Source: Parasphingopyxis sp. CP4 (GTDB taxonomy: Bacteria > Pseudomonadota > Alphaproteobacteria > Sphingomonadales > Sphingomonadaceae). Taken from it: a DNA stretch of 64,000 nucleotides. The stretch lies in the NCBI RefSeq assembly GCF_013378055.1, contig NZ_CP051130.1, positions 1,612,001-1,676,000 of the forward strand. Direction: 5' to 3'. The stretch's first letter is position 1. Every line of letters begins with the position of its first letter. Positions 45,844-55,814 of this stretch are shown here, piece after piece. A program made the position numbers and the translations under genes. The notes below the pieces were generated by a model that made no database searches, had not been told where the DNA came from, and was given only the letters and a program-made list of their open reading frames with translations.

Positions 45844-47034
45844 ATGAAATCGATCGTCGCCATTGGCGCGATGCTTCTTGCATCGACAAGCGCAATTGCC
45901 GCCATTCACACCGTTGAAGCGGGTCCGGACGCCCAGGAACGGTTGCAAACCGCGCTGATCGAGGCGGAACCCGGCGATACGGTCCAGATTGGCGCAGGCC
46001 GGTTCGAGCTGACCGATGGCCTCTCGCTCGATGTCGATAATGTCAGTGTTCGCGGTGCCGGTCCGGACGAATCGATTCTCGATTTCACCAACCAAGTCGG
46101 TTCCGGCGAGGGTCTGATGGTGACGTCAGACGATGTCGTGCTGCACGGTTTTGCGATTGAGAATACACGCGGCGATGGGATAAAATCCAAGGAAGCCAAT
46201 CGGATCGTCTATGACAATCTGCGGGTTGAATGGACGAACGGCCCAGATGCAAGCAACGGCGCCTATGGCATCTATCCGGTCGAATCGACCCATGTTCTGG
46301 TACAGAATTCACGGGTGATCGGGGCATCGGATGCAGGAATATATGTCGGCCAGTCGCAGCAGATTGTCGTGCGCCACAATATGGTGACCCATAATGTCGC
46401 CGGGATTGAGATCGAGAACAGTTTCTTCGCCGATGTTTATGAGAATATGGCGACGGAAAATACCGGCGGCATCCTCGTCTTTGACCTGCCGAACCTGCCG
46501 CAAATGGGTGGCCATAGCGTCCGGGTGTTCAATAATCTGATCCAGGACAACAATACCGACAATTTCGCGCCGGAAGGCAATATCGTCGCGGGCGTACCCG
46601 CCGGTACCGGTGTGATGGTGATGGCCAATCGCAACGTCCATGTGTTTGAAAATGTGATCCAGGATCATGGCACCAGCAATGTGATGCTCGTCGCCTATAC
46701 CGAAGAATTTGACGATCCGAATTACGAGCCGACAATTCGCGATGTGGTGGTGCGCGACAATGTACAGGGTCGCGCTGGCTATGCGCCGGATTTTGAGGGC
46801 GGCGAGCAGCTGGCCGCTGCTGTCGGCGGCACCCTGCCGCCTGTGCTGTGGGACGGCATTGGTGACAATATCATCGTCAATGACCAAGTACCTGTTCTGT
46901 CGCTCGGCCTGACCAGCGCTGGCCAGGCGCTTAGCGAGGCGCAACCGTCCATGGCGGAAATTGCCAGCGAAGAAACGCCAGATGCACCTGAAGCGGTCGT
47001 CCTGCCAGCGAGCATGGAGGCTGCACTCCAGTGA
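45844..47034 (+). CDS. Secreted parallel beta-helix protein (TIGR03805-like)
   Basis: A 396-residue exported protein: signal peptide MKSIVAIGAMLLASTSAIAA, then a right-handed beta-helix with repeated short strands (LSLDVDNVSVRGAG, GLMVTSDDVVLHGFAIENT, HVLVQNSRVIGASDAGIYVG, QIVVRHNMVTHNVAGIEIENS, ADVYENMATENTGGILVF). The pattern matches the TIGR03805 family, which occurs as a two-gene pair with the next protein; the function of the pair is unknown. C-terminal residues (EETPDAPEAV) are low-complexity. ATG 45844 follows GGGAGGACCAG. Its stop overlaps the start of the partner (GTGA). Confidence 0.82.
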   Translation: MKSIVAIGAMLLASTSAIAAIHTVEAGPDAQERLQTALIEAEPGDTVQIGAGRFELTDGLSLDVDNVSVRGAGPDESILDFTNQVGSGEGLMVTSDDVVLHGFAIENTRGDGIKSKEANRIVYDNLRVEWTNGPDASNGAYGIYPVESTHVLVQNSRVIGASDAGIYVGQSQQIVVRHNMVTHNVAGIEIENSFFADVYENMATENTGGILVFDLPNLPQMGGHSVRVFNNLIQDNNTDNFAPEGNIVAGVPAGTGVMVMANRNVHVFENVIQDHGTSNVMLVAYTEEFDDPNYEPTIRDVVVRDNVQGRAGYAPDFEGGEQLAAAVGGTLPPVLWDGIGDNIIVNDQVPVLSLGLTSAGQALSEAQPSMAEIASEETPDAPEAVVLPASMEAALQ

Positions 47035-48062
47035 TCCGCGCGCTGGCCGCACTGGCCGGCTGGCTGGCGCTTGTCAGTGCCAGCGCGCCCATGCCTGTGG
47101 CCCAGGACGTGATCACCGGCGATACGCTGCCCCGATCGCTATCCGAGTTTCGCTTCTTCACCGACGGGATCGGCCATTCGCCCAATGACAGGGTCAGGCC
47201 CTATGCGCTGAACACGCCCTTGTTCAGCGATTATGCGCTCAAAAACCGCTTTGTCTATGTGCCGGAAGGTCAGACTGCGACCTACAATGCCGACGGGGTG
47301 TTCGAGTTTCCGGTCGGCTCTGCGCTCATCAAAAGCTTTGGCTATCCGGCCGATTTTCGGGATCCCGATAGCGAGATACGCTGGCTGGAGACCCGCGTGT
47401 TGCTGCGGCGGGACAGCGGCTGGGTCGCCCTCCCCTATGTCTGGAATGAAGATGGCAGCGATGCGACCTTGCGCCGGGCGGGGCGCCGCATGCCGGTGAG
47501 CTGGATCGATGCCAATGGAGAGACGCAAGAGATCAGCTATCGCGTCCCGAACCAGAACCAGTGCAAGACCTGTCATGCGCGCGATGACGAGATCGCCCTG
47601 ATCGGACCGAATGCGCGCAATCTGAATGATGGTGTACGGCTGGCGCAATGGGTTGATTGGTCGATACTCGATCAGGCTCCCGACGATGCACCCCGCGTGC
47701 CGGTTTGGGATGATCCGGGCAGCGGTACGCTCGACGAGCGCGCCCGCGCCTATCTCGATATCAATTGTGCCCATTGTCATGAGCGCGAGGGCAGCGCGAG
47801 CAATTCGGGCCTGTTCCTCAGCTATAATGAAGACCAGACCGTCGCCCGCGGCATCTTGAAACGCCCGGTAGCCGCCGGGCGCGGCAGCGGCGGTCGCGAT
47901 TTCGATATCGAACCCGGTCATCCGGAACGCTCGATCTTCGTCTATCGCATGCAATCGCGAGACCCCGGCATCGCGATGCCGGAACTGGGGCGCGGGATGC
48001 TCCATGACGAAGGCATCGCGCTGATCGAGGAATATATCGCCGCGATGGACGAGCAGAGTTGA
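47031..48062 (+). CDS. Exported diheme cytochrome-like protein (TIGR03806-like, SO2930 type)
   Basis: A 343-residue protein, partner of the beta-helix protein. After a signal peptide (MIRALAALAGWLALVSASA) come the family segments LSEFRFFTDG, VRPYALNTPLFSDYALKNRFVYVPEG, FPVGSALIKSFGYP and ETRVLLRR. Two haem-attachment motifs are present: CKTCH (178-182) and CAHCH (246-250), the second within YLDINCAHCHEREGSASNSGLFL. So two c-type haems are expected, in the periplasm. The start is GTG 47031, overlapping the preceding stop. The pair is conserved across distant bacteria but no reaction has been assigned. Confidence 0.82.
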   Translation: MIRALAALAGWLALVSASAPMPVAQDVITGDTLPRSLSEFRFFTDGIGHSPNDRVRPYALNTPLFSDYALKNRFVYVPEGQTATYNADGVFEFPVGSALIKSFGYPADFRDPDSEIRWLETRVLLRRDSGWVALPYVWNEDGSDATLRRAGRRMPVSWIDANGETQEISYRVPNQNQCKTCHARDDEIALIGPNARNLNDGVRLAQWVDWSILDQAPDDAPRVPVWDDPGSGTLDERARAYLDINCAHCHEREGSASNSGLFLSYNEDQTVARGILKRPVAAGRGSGGRDFDIEPGHPERSIFVYRMQSRDPGIAMPELGRGMLHDEGIALIEEYIAAMDEQS

Positions 48063-48072
48063 GGATGGATCG

Positions 48073-48816
48073 ATGACATCACGCGAATCCACCCAGTTGC
48101 TGCCGCGGGCTCATGCCGATGAAGCGGCATTTGACCGCAGTGCTGCAGATTGGGCGGCGTTGCTGGGTATCGGCGCCATCCAATGGCCCTGGCTGTTGCG
48201 GTCGCTCAATGGCGGGAGCCCAGCAGATAAGGAAGCGCTGCTCGATCGGCTGGGCCTGCCTGGTGATGCCTTACCCAATCTGGGCAGTTGGAAGGCCGAT
48301 GTGGCTCTGCTCAGCAAGATCGCCGATCGCATCCTCGAAACGCGCCCCAAGCTGGTCGTGGAGTTCGGCGCAGGCGCATCGACCCTGATTGCATCGCGCG
48401 CGCTCCAGATAGCCGGCGGCGGGCAGCTGGTCAGTTTCGATCAGCATGCCGATTTCGTTGAACAGACGCGCGCTTGGCTCGCTGATCATAACCTGTCAGC
48501 AGAGATGCACGCCGTCCCGCTGGTCCGCTCTCCGGGGCCCTGGCATGGCCTGTGGTATGATCACGGACCATTGCCGGATGATATCGACCTGATGTTGATC
48601 GACGGCCCGTGCTGGACCATTCATCCCTTTACGCGCGGGGGTGCCGCAGAAGCGTTCGACAAGATTGCAATTGGCGGAATGGTGATGCTGGACGATGGCG
48701 CGCGACCCGGCGAGCGGGTGATCCGAAGGCGCTGGGCAAAAGCGCACCCCAATTTCGATTTCGAACTGGTGAGCGACGGCACCAAGGGCACCGTCATCGG
48801 AATACGCCGCCGCTAA
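48073..48816 (+). CDS. Class I SAM-dependent methyltransferase-like protein
   Basis: A 247-residue soluble protein with a Rossmann-type fold: PKLVVEFGAGASTLIASRALQ (glycine-rich motif I), QLVSFDQHADFVEQTRAWL (acidic residue after strand 2), DDIDLMLIDGPCWTIHP and GGMVMLDDGARPGERVIRR. It is close to O-methyltransferase or FkbM-like proteins. No acceptor is evident. It begins ten bases after the diheme protein gene and runs in the same direction, so it may be a third member of that operon. Its stop overlaps the converging transporter gene by four bases. Confidence 0.8.
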   Translation: MTSRESTQLLPRAHADEAAFDRSAADWAALLGIGAIQWPWLLRSLNGGSPADKEALLDRLGLPGDALPNLGSWKADVALLSKIADRILETRPKLVVEFGAGASTLIASRALQIAGGGQLVSFDQHADFVEQTRAWLADHNLSAEMHAVPLVRSPGPWHGLWYDHGPLPDDIDLMLIDGPCWTIHPFTRGGAAEAFDKIAIGGMVMLDDGARPGERVIRRRWAKAHPNFDFELVSDGTKGTVIGIRRR

Positions 48817-50051
48817 ACGTCGTCCGCCGAGACCATTTCCTCACGATCGATTTCGTTGGTCATGCTGGCCACTGTCGTCGCCACCGCTGCATCGCCGGAA
48901 ACGTTGGTGGTCGTCCGCATCATATCCATGATCCGGTCCACGCCCGCTACAAAGGCAATCGTTTCCAGCGGCACACCAACGGCACCGAACACCAGCGCCA
49001 TCATGATCAAGCCCGCACCGGGAATACCGGCGGCGCCGATGGCACCGAGTGTCGAGAGGATCGAGATCAGGAAATACTGCGCGAGCGTCAATTCAACACC
49101 AAAGATCTGCGCGCCGAACAAGGTGGCGAGGCCCAGATACATCGCCGTACCGTTCATGTTGATCGTCGCGCCCAGCGAAACGACAAAGCTCGATACACTG
49201 GGAGAAACGCCAAGGTTTCGCTGTGTGCATCGCAGCGTCACAGGAAGTGTCGCATTGGATGATGCGGTCGAATAGCTCACCGCGATTGCATCGATGATGC
49301 CACGGAAGAAATCGATCACCGGCAATTTGGCGAGGAATTTGATCATCGCCGAATACATGACGAGGATGATCAAGAGGCAGCCGATATAGTTGAGCGCCAC
49401 GAGCTTGGCGAGCGCCACCAGTGCGTCGAAACCCAGCGTCCCGGCGACCCAGGCCATCAGCGCGAAGACACCGAATGGGGTCAGTTCCATGACCAGGATC
49501 GTGACCTTTTGCATGATGATCGCGCCGCTATCGAAGATTTTCTGGACAGGTTCGCCATCCTCCTTGGCCATCAAGATGCCAATGCCGAGCAGCATCGAGA
49601 AGACGATCAGCGGCAGCACGGCCACGTCCGCCATCACCTGGACCGGGCTTTCCGGGATCACCGACAAAAGCATATCGCGCCAGGTCGTCTCATTGGGCGT
49701 TGGAACAGCGCCCATTTCGATTGCGCTGGTATCGACCCCAAGACCCGGGCCCACAAAGGTACCGAGCGCCAGGCCCAGCCAAACGGCGATCTGACCCGTG
49801 ACGATGAACAGCAGCAGCGCGCGGCCGCCGACATTACCGAGTTTTCTAAGGTCGCCAATCGCGGCCACCCCGGAAACAAGGCTGAAGAAAATGAGTGGGA
49901 CGACGAGCATACGGATCGATGCGACAAAGACATCGCCGATGATTTTGATGCTTTCGGCGTCAGGCCCCCAGAGGCGACCGACAATGATCCCGAGAATGAG
50001 TGCGCCGATAACCCGTTGCCAAAGCGGGATTTCAAACCATTTCTTGATCAC
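48813..50051 (-). CDS. Dicarboxylate/amino acid:cation symporter (DAACS family)
   Basis: A 412-residue inner-membrane transporter of the glutamate/aspartate/C4-dicarboxylate type. Many membrane helices are clear, starting IPLWQRVIGALILGIIVGRLWG. Family signatures are SYSTASSNATLPVTLRCT (hairpin loop), VSLGATINMNGTAMYLGLATLF (substrate and sodium site) and GIPGAGLIMMALVFGAVGVPLE. I chose GTG 50051 behind GGGCGGAGAG; a longer frame to 50111 adds a basic, non-conserved leader. It converges on the methyltransferase-like gene. Confidence 0.93.
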   Translation of the reverse strand: MIKKWFEIPLWQRVIGALILGIIVGRLWGPDAESIKIIGDVFVASIRMLVVPLIFFSLVSGVAAIGDLRKLGNVGGRALLLFIVTGQIAVWLGLALGTFVGPGLGVDTSAIEMGAVPTPNETTWRDMLLSVIPESPVQVMADVAVLPLIVFSMLLGIGILMAKEDGEPVQKIFDSGAIIMQKVTILVMELTPFGVFALMAWVAGTLGFDALVALAKLVALNYIGCLLIILVMYSAMIKFLAKLPVIDFFRGIIDAIAVSYSTASSNATLPVTLRCTQRNLGVSPSVSSFVVSLGATINMNGTAMYLGLATLFGAQIFGVELTLAQYFLISILSTLGAIGAAGIPGAGLIMMALVFGAVGVPLETIAFVAGVDRIMDMMRTTTNVSGDAAVATTVASMTNEIDREEMVSADDV

Positions 50052-50114
50052 GTAACTCTCTCCGCCCGCTTTGTTTTTTCTTCTGCTATCGCCCAAGCGG
50101 CGGCGCGGCAACTC

Positions 50115-51902
50115 CTAGGAGAACATAAAGGCGATCGTTAAGCAGGTCGTGAAGCCCACAGCCGCAGTCAATGGCAGGCCGGCTTTGACGAAATCGAGGA
50201 AGCGATAATTACCCGCGGCATAGACCAGGGTATTGGTCTGATAGCCGATGGGCGTTGCAAAACTGGCCGATGCGGCGAACATGACGGCGATCACCAATGG
50301 CCGCGGATCGACGCCCAGCTGGTTCGCCAAACCGATCACAATCGGCGTCACAATCACAGCAACCGCATTGTTGGTAACGATCTCGGTCAGGATCACGGAG
50401 AGGATGTAGACGAGGAAGATCAGCGACCAGGCCGGCACCGATTGCAGCACTGGCACTGCCGCATCGACGATCAGCCCGACGCTACCCGCCTGTTGCAGTC
50501 CGACACCCACAGCGAGCATCGCGAAGATCAGGATCAACACATTGCCGTCGATCGAGCCCCAGGCTTCCTCCGCATCAATGCAGCGCGCGGCAAGAATGGC
50601 GCCCATGCCGAGGATCGCAGCGACTGCGAGCGAAACAATATTGAGCGCCGCCAGAGCGACAACGGCCGCCAGGGCCATGATCGCAATCGGCGCACGATCG
50701 CGGCGAAACTCCCGGGTCCGCGTCTGTCCGACACCGAGCAGGTTGGGATTTTCATACATCCGCCGAATTGCATCTTCAGAACCCGTAACCAACAGACGGT
50801 CCGCCGCCCGCATGCGCGAATTGGGCATGTCCGGCCCAGGCAGCTGCCGGTGGCGCGTGATGCCAATAATGCGTACCCGCAAACGGCTGAGAAACGGGAT
50901 GTCGCTGAGACGACGCCCAAGGCTCGGATGGGTCGGCGCGATAGTTGCCTCGACCAGCGCTTCGCTGTTTGCGCTCGGACCATTGCGCCCGGCGATGCCC
51001 ATTTCAAACTGGCGCGTCCGACGGAGTGAGAGCAATTCTGTCATGTCGGTGCGAATGATCAAATGATCGCCAGCCATCGCGATTTCTTCTGAAATCTCTT
51101 GCCGAACAAATTGGTCGCCACGCTTGATCGACAAAACTTTCAGTCGCGAGGGGCGAAGGGCCGATAGCTCACCATATTTACGGCCGATGACATCGCCATC
51201 TTCGGGCACGATCAACTCGGTTAGAAAGTCGGTGTCTTCCGTACTGCGATAGAGGGAGGACGGATCGCCCTTGGGCAGGAGCAGCGGACCGAAGATCGCG
51301 AGCGTCACCGCACCGGCCAGCGCTGCCATGAATCCATAGGGAGAAATCTCGAATATCCCAAACGGCTCCAGCCCTTCTTGCCGTGCGACAGCATCAACAA
51401 TCAGGTTGGTCGATGTTCCGATCAAGGTCATCGTACCGCCTAGGATACAGATATAGGATAACGGTATCAGCAGCCGTTTGAGCGACATCCCGGTGGCTTC
51501 CGCCAACCGGGCGATGATCGGGATCAGCACCAACACCACTGGCGTATTGTTCATGAAGGCCGAGGCGACAAAGGCACCAATCAACAGCTCGACAAGCGCG
51601 AGGCGCGGTCGTTTTGCGGCGCGCGCAACAATGCCCGACGCCAGTGCGTCAATTGTTCCCGTTCTCAGCAACGCGCCAGAGAGCACGAACATCGCACCAA
51701 TGGTTATCGGAGCGGGATTCGAGAATACCGAGAGAAGCCCGTCTGAATCGAGAATTCCCAGAAACAGGAATGTACAGGCGCCGAACAGGGCTACGACGGC
51801 GGCGGGAAAGCGTTCGAACAGAAAGGCGACGAACATCACGCCCAATATCACAAGGCCGATAATCGCCTCGTTCGCGTCGATAAAGAGCCGTATTGCTTCC
51901 AA
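50115..51902 (-). CDS. SLC13-family (DASS) transporter with two TrkA-C domains
   Basis: A 595-residue membrane protein. Helices at both ends belong to the divalent anion:sodium symporter fold (FMNNTPVVLVLIPIIARLAEA with the SNT-like hairpin, LILIFAMLAVGVGLQQAG, EIVTNNAVAVIVTPI). The middle has two TrkA-C/RCK_C modules (about residues 205-390; KVLSIKRGDQFVRQEISEEIAMAGDHLIIRTDM, abridged), the usual plan of SLC13 permeases in proteobacteria. Substrates in relatives include sulfate, phosphate or carboxylates. It is a separate unit from the DAACS gene, with 63 bases between. Confidence 0.88.
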   Translation of the reverse strand: MEAIRLFIDANEAIIGLVILGVMFVAFLFERFPAAVVALFGACTFLFLGILDSDGLLSVFSNPAPITIGAMFVLSGALLRTGTIDALASGIVARAAKRPRLALVELLIGAFVASAFMNNTPVVLVLIPIIARLAEATGMSLKRLLIPLSYICILGGTMTLIGTSTNLIVDAVARQEGLEPFGIFEISPYGFMAALAGAVTLAIFGPLLLPKGDPSSLYRSTEDTDFLTELIVPEDGDVIGRKYGELSALRPSRLKVLSIKRGDQFVRQEISEEIAMAGDHLIIRTDMTELLSLRRTRQFEMGIAGRNGPSANSEALVEATIAPTHPSLGRRLSDIPFLSRLRVRIIGITRHRQLPGPDMPNSRMRAADRLLVTGSEDAIRRMYENPNLLGVGQTRTREFRRDRAPIAIMALAAVVALAALNIVSLAVAAILGMGAILAARCIDAEEAWGSIDGNVLILIFAMLAVGVGLQQAGSVGLIVDAAVPVLQSVPAWSLIFLVYILSVILTEIVTNNAVAVIVTPIVIGLANQLGVDPRPLVIAVMFAASASFATPIGYQTNTLVYAAGNYRFLDFVKAGLPLTAAVGFTTCLTIAFMFS

Positions 51903-51928
51903 ATCCTACCCCCGAATATTCTTGCTTA

Positions 51929-52999
51929 TCAGGAGCATTGAGCGCGGTGAAGCAGCATTTGATCTGCCAACACCAGCGCCATCATGGCCTCTACGACCGG
52001 GACACCGCGTATCCCGACACAGGGATCGTGGCGGCCCTTGGTCGATATCTCAGTCGCTTCGCCGTCTTTGGTAACGCTCTTCAATGGCGTTAAAATCGAG
52101 CTGGTTGGCTTGAATGCAGTGCGACAGACTATCGCATCGCCATTTGATATTCCGCCCAGAATGCCGCCGGCATTGTTCGAAAGGAAGCGCGGTTCATTGT
52201 TGCCCGGCTCCATCTGATCGGCATTTTCACTCCCCGAAATGCGCGCCGCTTCGAAGCCATTACCGATCTCAACGCCCTTGGTGGCATTAATCGACATCAT
52301 TGCCGCGGCGAGCTCGCCATCGAGTTTTGCATAGACGGGTGCGCCCCAGCCAGCGGGCACGCCCAGCGCGACGCATTCAGCAACCGCGCCTAGCGAATTG
52401 CCATCCTTGCGCGCGCCATCAACCGCCGCTTCCCACTCTGACGCCGCTACCGGGTCAGGACAGAAGAAGCTGTTGGCATCAATCGCCGCATCGTCAAACC
52501 GCGCGCGATCGATCGCAATGCCACCCAGTTCGGTCAGATAGGCGCGGATCGAGATCGCCTCACCCAGCACCTTGCGGGCAACAGCGCCAGCCGCGACACG
52601 GGCGGCGGTCTCCCGTGCCGACGAACGGCCACCACCGCGCGGATCGCGAAACCCATATTTCGCGTCATAAGTATAATCGGCATGACCTGGGCGGTATTTG
52701 GCAGCGATCTCCGAATAATCCTTGGACCGCTGATCTACATTTTCGATCATCAGATGGATCGGCGTACCCGTAGTGCGTCCTTCATACACGCCGGACATGA
52801 TCTTGACCGCATCCGGTTCCTGGCGCTGCGTCGTATAGCGGGACTGGCCAGGACGGCGCTTGTCCATCCAGGGCTGGATATCGCTTTCTTCGAGCGCAAT
52901 ACCTGGCGGGCAGCCATCGATGACGGCACCAAGCCCCGGCCCGTGGCTCTCACCCCAGGTCGCAAAGCGGAAGATGCGTCCAAAACTGTTATGGCTCAT
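51929..52999 (-). CDS. aroC: Chorismate synthase
   Basis: Last step of the shikimate pathway: converts EPSP to chorismate with reduced FMN. The 356 residues start [20 protein letters not shown], family signature 1, then [36 protein letters not shown] (abridged; signature 2), and [10 protein letters not shown]-like [11 protein letters not shown] (signature 3). It is the final gene of the minus-strand operon dnaJ-like, yihY, fabI, aroC; the interval from fabI is 46 bases. Confidence 0.97.
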   Translation of the reverse strand: MSHNSFGRIFRFATWGESHGPGLGAVIDGCPPGIALEESDIQPWMDKRRPGQSRYTTQRQEPDAVKIMSGVYEGRTTGTPIHLMIENVDQRSKDYSEIAAKYRPGHADYTYDAKYGFRDPRGGGRSSARETAARVAAGAVARKVLGEAISIRAYLTELGGIAIDRARFDDAAIDANSFFCPDPVAASEWEAAVDGARKDGNSLGAVAECVALGVPAGWGAPVYAKLDGELAAAMMSINATKGVEIGNGFEAARISGSENADQMEPGNNEPRFLSNNAGGILGGISNGDAIVCRTAFKPTSSILTPLKSVTKDGEATEISTKGRHDPCVGIRGVPVVEAMMALVLADQMLLHRAQCS

Positions 53000-53045
53000 C
53001 AGCTATCTACCCATCCCTCGATCGGCCGCACGCGGCAGCGCCGGA

Positions 53046-53852
53046 TCACTTCTCCAGCGCGATATCCGGCGCGTCCTCGGCCTTCATGCCAATTACATTA
53101 TAACCGGCGTCAACATGATGGGTTTCGCCCGTGACCCCTGAAGCGAGATCGCTCAACAGGTAAAGCCCGGCCCCGCCGACATCATCGATTGTCACATTGC
53201 GGCGGAGCGGTGAATTGAGCTCATTCCATTTTAGGATGTAGCGGAAATCGCCGATCCCGCTCGCCGCCAGCGTTTTGATCGGGCCAGCCGAAATTGCATT
53301 CACGCGAACGTTGTCCGGCCCCAAATCCATCGCGAGATACTGTACGCTCGTCTCAAGCGCCGATTTGGCTGGGCCCATGACGTTATAATGCGGGACGACT
53401 TTTTCAGCGCCATAATAGCTCAGCGTCAGGATCGATCCGCCTTCCGGCATCATTTCGCTGGCGCGCTTGGTGACCGCGACCATCGAATAGACCGAGATAT
53501 TCATCGTCATCAGGAAGTTATCGAGGCTGGTATCGACATATTTGCCGCGCAGCTCATTCTTGTCGGAAAAGCCGATCGCATGGACGACAAAGTCGATCGT
53601 CTCCCATCGATCCTTGAGCGTAGCGAATGCCGCATCCAGCGCATCCATGTCGGAAACATCGCATTCAATCAGGAAATCGGAGCCGACACTTTCGGCCAGC
53701 GGCCGCACACGCCGCTCCAATGCTTCCCCCTGATAGCTGAACGCCATTTCGGCGCCCTGCTCGTGCAGCTGCTTGGCAATACCCCATGCCAAAGACCGAT
53801 CATTGGCTAGCCCCATGATCAGGCCACGTTTTCCGTCCATCAATCCCGTCAT
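53046..53852 (-). CDS. fabI: Enoyl-ACP reductase FabI
   Basis: NADH-dependent last step of fatty-acid elongation. The 268 residues include the nucleotide-binding GKRGLIMGLANDRSLAWGIA and the catalytic Tyr156 and Lys163 of PHYNVMGPAK (same numbering as E. coli), together with Tyr146 in SYYGAE. HAIGFSDKNEL carries the conserved Gly of the triclosan-binding region. The start codon overlaps the stop of the BrkB-type gene (TAATG), so translation is coupled. It lies in an operon headed by a DnaJ-like protein with a heat-shock type promoter. Confidence 0.96.
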   Translation of the reverse strand: MTGLMDGKRGLIMGLANDRSLAWGIAKQLHEQGAEMAFSYQGEALERRVRPLAESVGSDFLIECDVSDMDALDAAFATLKDRWETIDFVVHAIGFSDKNELRGKYVDTSLDNFLMTMNISVYSMVAVTKRASEMMPEGGSILTLSYYGAEKVVPHYNVMGPAKSALETSVQYLAMDLGPDNVRVNAISAGPIKTLAASGIGDFRYILKWNELNSPLRRNVTIDDVGGAGLYLLSDLASGVTGETHHVDAGYNVIGMKAEDAPDIALEK

Positions 53853-54823
53853 TACGGTTCCTCGACTGTAATTTCGGACGCAGTTTCGTCCGCTGTTTCC
53901 CTTAACTCGCTTTCGGGTACTTCCGCCAGTGCTGCGTTCAAATGCGATGCAACCACCACCCCGTAGCCAATGACGAAGAAAAACATCATCGACAGCATGA
54001 AACCGGCTAGGCTGCCATAGGTGAGATCATAGCTGATCAGGTTGGAGAGTATGATTGGCATTAACGCCGTGGTGCCAAGCCACCAGACCGTGACCAGCAG
54101 CGCGCCTGGCCATTTGGGATAGCGCCGCGCCCGATATTCGCGTGGCGTTAGCGTCCAGAACACGAGGTAGAAGCCGATATAGATCGCCGCCGCAGGCACC
54201 AACCGGGAAATTGTTACGACCACCCGATATTCTTCCAGCACCGGTGCAACGTCATAGATGAATTGCTCGATCCCGGTCATGACGAACTGCAAACCAAAGG
54301 CGAGCAGCGCGATTGCGACGGCCGCGATAATCAATCCGATCGAGAATAGCCGATACTCATAAAAGGGCCGCCCATAGGGCGTGCCATAGGCGCGCCGCAG
54401 AATCTCGCGGATCGTCTCGATAAAGCTCGCCGTGGTCCACAAACCGATGGCCGCGCCGATCCAGAGGAGATTTCCGGTACGTGCCGACAATACGCTGGCG
54501 ATCGGGTCCTCCAGCGCCGAACCGACGCTTGGTGGTACATTTTGGAGGAACATGGCCACCGCCTGGAGCCCGTCTTCGGTGCGCCCCACGCTCTGGGCGA
54601 TGGCAGCCAGGACGATGAAGAAGGGAAACAGCGCCAGCAGGGCCATGAACGCCAGATTGCCGGCATGGATAAAGCCTTCGGCATAGACGCCTTCAATTAC
54701 CCGTTTGGTTGTCGTCCAGCCCCAGGTATTGGGCTCCGGCCGTTCAAGCGGTTTACCCTCGCGGATGCGCAGCTCGTCCAGTCTGCGCCGCGCCTCAGGC
54801 GAATGCGAGGCTTCGTGCGTCAA
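53852..54823 (-). CDS. YihY/BrkB family inner-membrane protein
   Basis: A 323-residue protein with about six membrane helices. The N-terminal region (WGWTTTKRVIEGVYAEGFIHAGNLAFMALLALFPFFIVLAA, abridged) holds the family hallmark helix with FIHAGNLAFMALLALFPF, followed by LWIGAAIGLWTTASFIETI and RAYGTPYGRPFYEYR. Family members are multi-pass proteins of uncertain function; they are not RNase BN as once thought. Located between the DnaJ-like gene (3 bases) and fabI (overlap), it is co-transcribed with both. Confidence 0.9.
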   Translation of the reverse strand: MTHEASHSPEARRRLDELRIREGKPLERPEPNTWGWTTTKRVIEGVYAEGFIHAGNLAFMALLALFPFFIVLAAIAQSVGRTEDGLQAVAMFLQNVPPSVGSALEDPIASVLSARTGNLLWIGAAIGLWTTASFIETIREILRRAYGTPYGRPFYEYRLFSIGLIIAAVAIALLAFGLQFVMTGIEQFIYDVAPVLEEYRVVVTISRLVPAAAIYIGFYLVFWTLTPREYRARRYPKWPGALLVTVWWLGTTALMPIILSNLISYDLTYGSLAGFMLSMMFFFVIGYGVVVASHLNAALAEVPESELRETADETASEITVEEP

Positions 54824-54826
54824 AGC

Positions 54827-55756
54827 CTAGACACCGAATTCCGAACGGGGATTTTGCGGTTTGCCGGGTTTCCAGCTCTTCACGAACTCGGCGAGATCGC
54901 CATCATCTTCAGGCAGGTCGATTTCGAGCTTCACCAGCTGATCGCCGCGACCGCCAGATTTCTTATGAAATCCCTTGCCCTTCAACCGCAATGTTTTCCC
55001 CGACGCCGCATTTTTGGGCACCGTTAGCATGACTGGCCCGTCCACAGTTGGCACTTTGATCTTCGCACCGAGCACGGCTTCATCGAGGCCTATCGGCACG
55101 TCGAGGCGGATATTGTCACCATCGCGTTCAAAGAATTCATGATCCTGGACGAAAATCGTGACGATCGCATCGCCTGATCCACCCGGTCCCTCCTCGCCCT
55201 GGCCAGTCAGGCGCATCTGCGTTCCGCTCTCAACGCCGCGCTTGAGCTTCAGATCGATCGTCTTGCCGCTCGACAGGGTAATGCGTTGATCATCGAGCCG
55301 AGCAGCATCATCGAACGCCACGGCTAGGCGATAGGCCACATCCGCGCCCTTGGGTGGCGGCGCGCTGCGCCGGCCAAATCCGCTAAACGGGCCGCGCGAC
55401 GAACCGCTTCGACCACCACCGAACAGGCCTTCGAAGATATCTCCGATATCACCCGCTTCTGAGAATTCGAAAGATGAACCACCAGCGCCGCCCTGCCCGC
55501 CAAAGCCGCCGCCACCAAATGGATGCAGGGGATTTCCCTCAGCATCAATTTCGCCGCGATCAAACTGGGCACGCTTGTCCTTGTCGCTCAGCAGATCATA
55601 GGCATTGGTTGCCGCAGAGAATTTCTCAGCGGCTTTCGGATTGTCCTTGTTGCGGTCGGGATGCAGCTCTTTGGCGAGCGTACGATAGGCCGATTTGATT
55701 TCGGCTTCGCTGGCCCCCCGCGAGACTCCCAGTGTTGCATATGGATCTGCTGCCAT
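54827..55756 (-). CDS. DnaJ-like chaperone (CbpA type)
   Basis: A 309-residue co-chaperone with an N-terminal J domain ([25 protein letters not shown] at residues 32-34), a Gly/Phe-rich stretch ([18 protein letters not shown]), and a C-terminal substrate-binding domain without the zinc finger, ending [16 protein letters not shown]. That is the DnaJ-class II/CbpA layout. It is the first gene of the minus-strand operon leading to yihY, fabI and aroC. A near-perfect heat-shock promoter lies upstream (55815-55843). I chose ATG 55756 rather than 55777 because it follows GGGGA and begins the J domain. Confidence 0.9.
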   Translation of the reverse strand: MAADPYATLGVSRGASEAEIKSAYRTLAKELHPDRNKDNPKAAEKFSAATNAYDLLSDKDKRAQFDRGEIDAEGNPLHPFGGGGFGGQGGAGGSSFEFSEAGDIGDIFEGLFGGGRSGSSRGPFSGFGRRSAPPPKGADVAYRLAVAFDDAARLDDQRITLSSGKTIDLKLKRGVESGTQMRLTGQGEEGPGGSGDAIVTIFVQDHEFFERDGDNIRLDVPIGLDEAVLGAKIKVPTVDGPVMLTVPKNAASGKTLRLKGKGFHKKSGGRGDQLVKLEIDLPEDDGDLAEFVKSWKPGKPQNPRSEFGV

Positions 55757-55814
55757 GGTCCCCGTGTCGTATATCATGTCCCATTAGCCAACTGTTGCAA
55801 TAATACCACAGCTG

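Noticed and set aside
47139-48092. A 317-residue open frame antisense to the diheme protein gene
   Set aside because: No motif is recognisable, and it fully overlaps a gene with two haem motifs and a signal peptide on the plus strand.
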